Source: Bradyrhizobium uaiense
GTDB taxonomy: Bacteria; Pseudomonadota; Alphaproteobacteria; Rhizobiales; Xanthobacteraceae
Length of the DNA stretch: 32,411 bases
NCBI RefSeq assembly: GCF_010811875.1
Contig: NZ_VKHP01000089.1
Coordinates: 1 to 32,411 of the forward strand
Reading direction: 5' to 3'
The notes beneath the pieces are model-generated. The model had not been told where the DNA came from. It was given only the letters and a program-made list of their open reading frames with translations, and made no database searches. Within the stretch, counting starts at the first letter, position 1; every line of letters begins with the position of its first letter. Below are positions 31,976-32,411 of this stretch, one piece after another. Made by a program: the position numbers and the translations under genes.

Positions 31976-32284
31976 GGGATGTTTCCGGGGCGCGAGAGAC
32001 AGGCGAGCAGAGTGCGCGGATGCGCTCACCGGCTCGCCCTTGGCCGGGTAGCTAGGGTCGCGGACTGCCGAACGGGACTACGCTCTGTTCGACAACGGCT
32101 GTGCATCGGCGCACCACTCCGATCAACCGCAGCATCGTTTGGCCGCTTCGCGGTCCCGAGGGGCTCGGCGGTCGTGTCCGGATCAGGTCCGGGCGCGAAG
32201 TCGTTGGATGTCGGAATTTGTTCCGCCGTTGCGGAGCAAGCGGACATCAGATGCGCCCGCTTCCCAAGCAGCCGAGGTTGCGCC
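31976..32284. other. Intergenic region between the OYE gene and the right IS, no supported gene
   Basis: About 310 bases of GC-rich sequence. Short frames on both strands lack SD sites, conserved blocks and sensible composition. The minus-strand promoter of the oxidoreductase presumably lies here, but I see no good -35/-10 pair. Confidence 0.4.
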
Positions 32285-32288
32285 CTAG

Positions 32289-32411
32289 GTGGTGTGGACT
32301 CTAAGGATTCCCTTTTAGGAGCAAATCAGATTCAAGGCTGCTTTTGGGGAGGCCGCCTTGGGTGTGATGGACCGTTTGGTATTGAGCGACGCGGCGTGGG
32401 AGCGGATGGCG
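32289..32411 (+). mobile_element. Left end of an IS5-family (IS427-like) insertion sequence
   Basis: The element begins with the terminal repeat GTGGTGTGGAC (32289-32299) directly after CTAG (32285-32288) and continues off the window. The transposase start codon is 78 bases inside. The terminal bases match the right end of the element at 105-119. Confidence 0.75.
32367..32411 (+). CDS. IS5-family transposase, N-terminal fragment (cut by window end)
   Basis: ATG at 32367 opens a frame of 15 codons to the edge, MDRLVLSDAAWERMA, the typical start of IS5-type transposases (M..VLSDAAWERM). Only the N terminus is present. The orientation is the same as the fragment at the left edge. Confidence 0.72.
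   Translation, partial: MDRLVLSDAAWERMA

Noticed and set aside
29891..32029. 712-residue minus-strand frame
   Set aside because: Only its first ~350 residues resemble a protein family; the rest is the antisense of DUF2336 after a frameshift.
32101..32304. 67-residue plus-strand frame running into the IS end
   Set aside because: It crosses the IS boundary and its residues show no gene-like pattern.
1..32411. CRISPR array, tRNA or rRNA gene
   Set aside because: No spaced direct repeats of 20-40 bases, no cloverleaf-like or ribosomal sequence was seen on either strand; the repeats found are inverted palindromes.

Overview
The window looks like chromosome from a Bradyrhizobium-type alphaproteobacterium. 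The DNA is GC-rich, the small proteins and dispersed palindromic repeats are of the kind seen in that group, HAAT-type ABC transporters are present, there are CtrA-like sites, and a DUF2336 protein is encoded. This is inferred from family and style of sequence; no marker gene such as rRNA is present. Both ends of the window lie inside an IS5-family insertion sequence: the last ~34 codons of a transposase at the left edge and the first 15 codons at the right edge. Both ends carry the same terminal inverted repeat and abut CTAG. The two copies point the same way. The sequence may therefore be a draft contig broken at both ends by a multicopy IS, or a 32 kb segment between direct IS copies.

Region 1 (285-9418) is a surface-polysaccharide island. 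It holds a polyprenyl-phosphate sugar-1-phosphate transferase (285-1724, minus), a UDP-glucuronate decarboxylase-like enzyme (3805), UDP-glucose 6-dehydrogenase (5042) and UDP-glucuronate 4-epimerase (6397, minus). Together these would make UDP-GlcA, UDP-Xyl and UDP-GalA and start a lipid-linked repeat unit. On both sides of the nucleotide-sugar genes lies a duplicated, diverged module of tiny genes: a ~93-residue soluble protein of unknown function, a short hydrophobic ORF and a ~59-residue membrane protein. The non-coding DNA between them is also conserved.

Region 2 (9660-14247) holds a bacterial Ku gene without ligD in the window, an orphan Flp-type pilin, a TPP-dependent enzyme and an NDH-2-like flavoprotein whose ribosome-binding site sits in a hairpin. 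Region 3 (14378-20300, minus) is a compact ABC uptake operon read as SBP, permease, permease, a single-chain double ATPase, then a second paralogous SBP. The first ATPase domain has an unusual signature motif. Dispersed palindromic repeats bracket the operon.

Region 4 (20771-28644) holds a 14-TM MFS exporter, a YcgN/YkgJ cysteine-cluster protein, a class A penicillin-binding protein translationally linked to split DUF1214 and DUF1254 proteins, and a metallo-hydrolase divergent from a LysR regulator with a clear dyad between them. Region 5 (28641-31975) has a small-protein/lipoprotein pair divergent from a DUF2336 gene. Two perfect TTAA-N7-TTAA boxes lie between them, one about 70 bp from each start codon, which suggests CtrA cell-cycle control. 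The last gene is an Old Yellow Enzyme homologue with a one-base frameshift near its C terminus.
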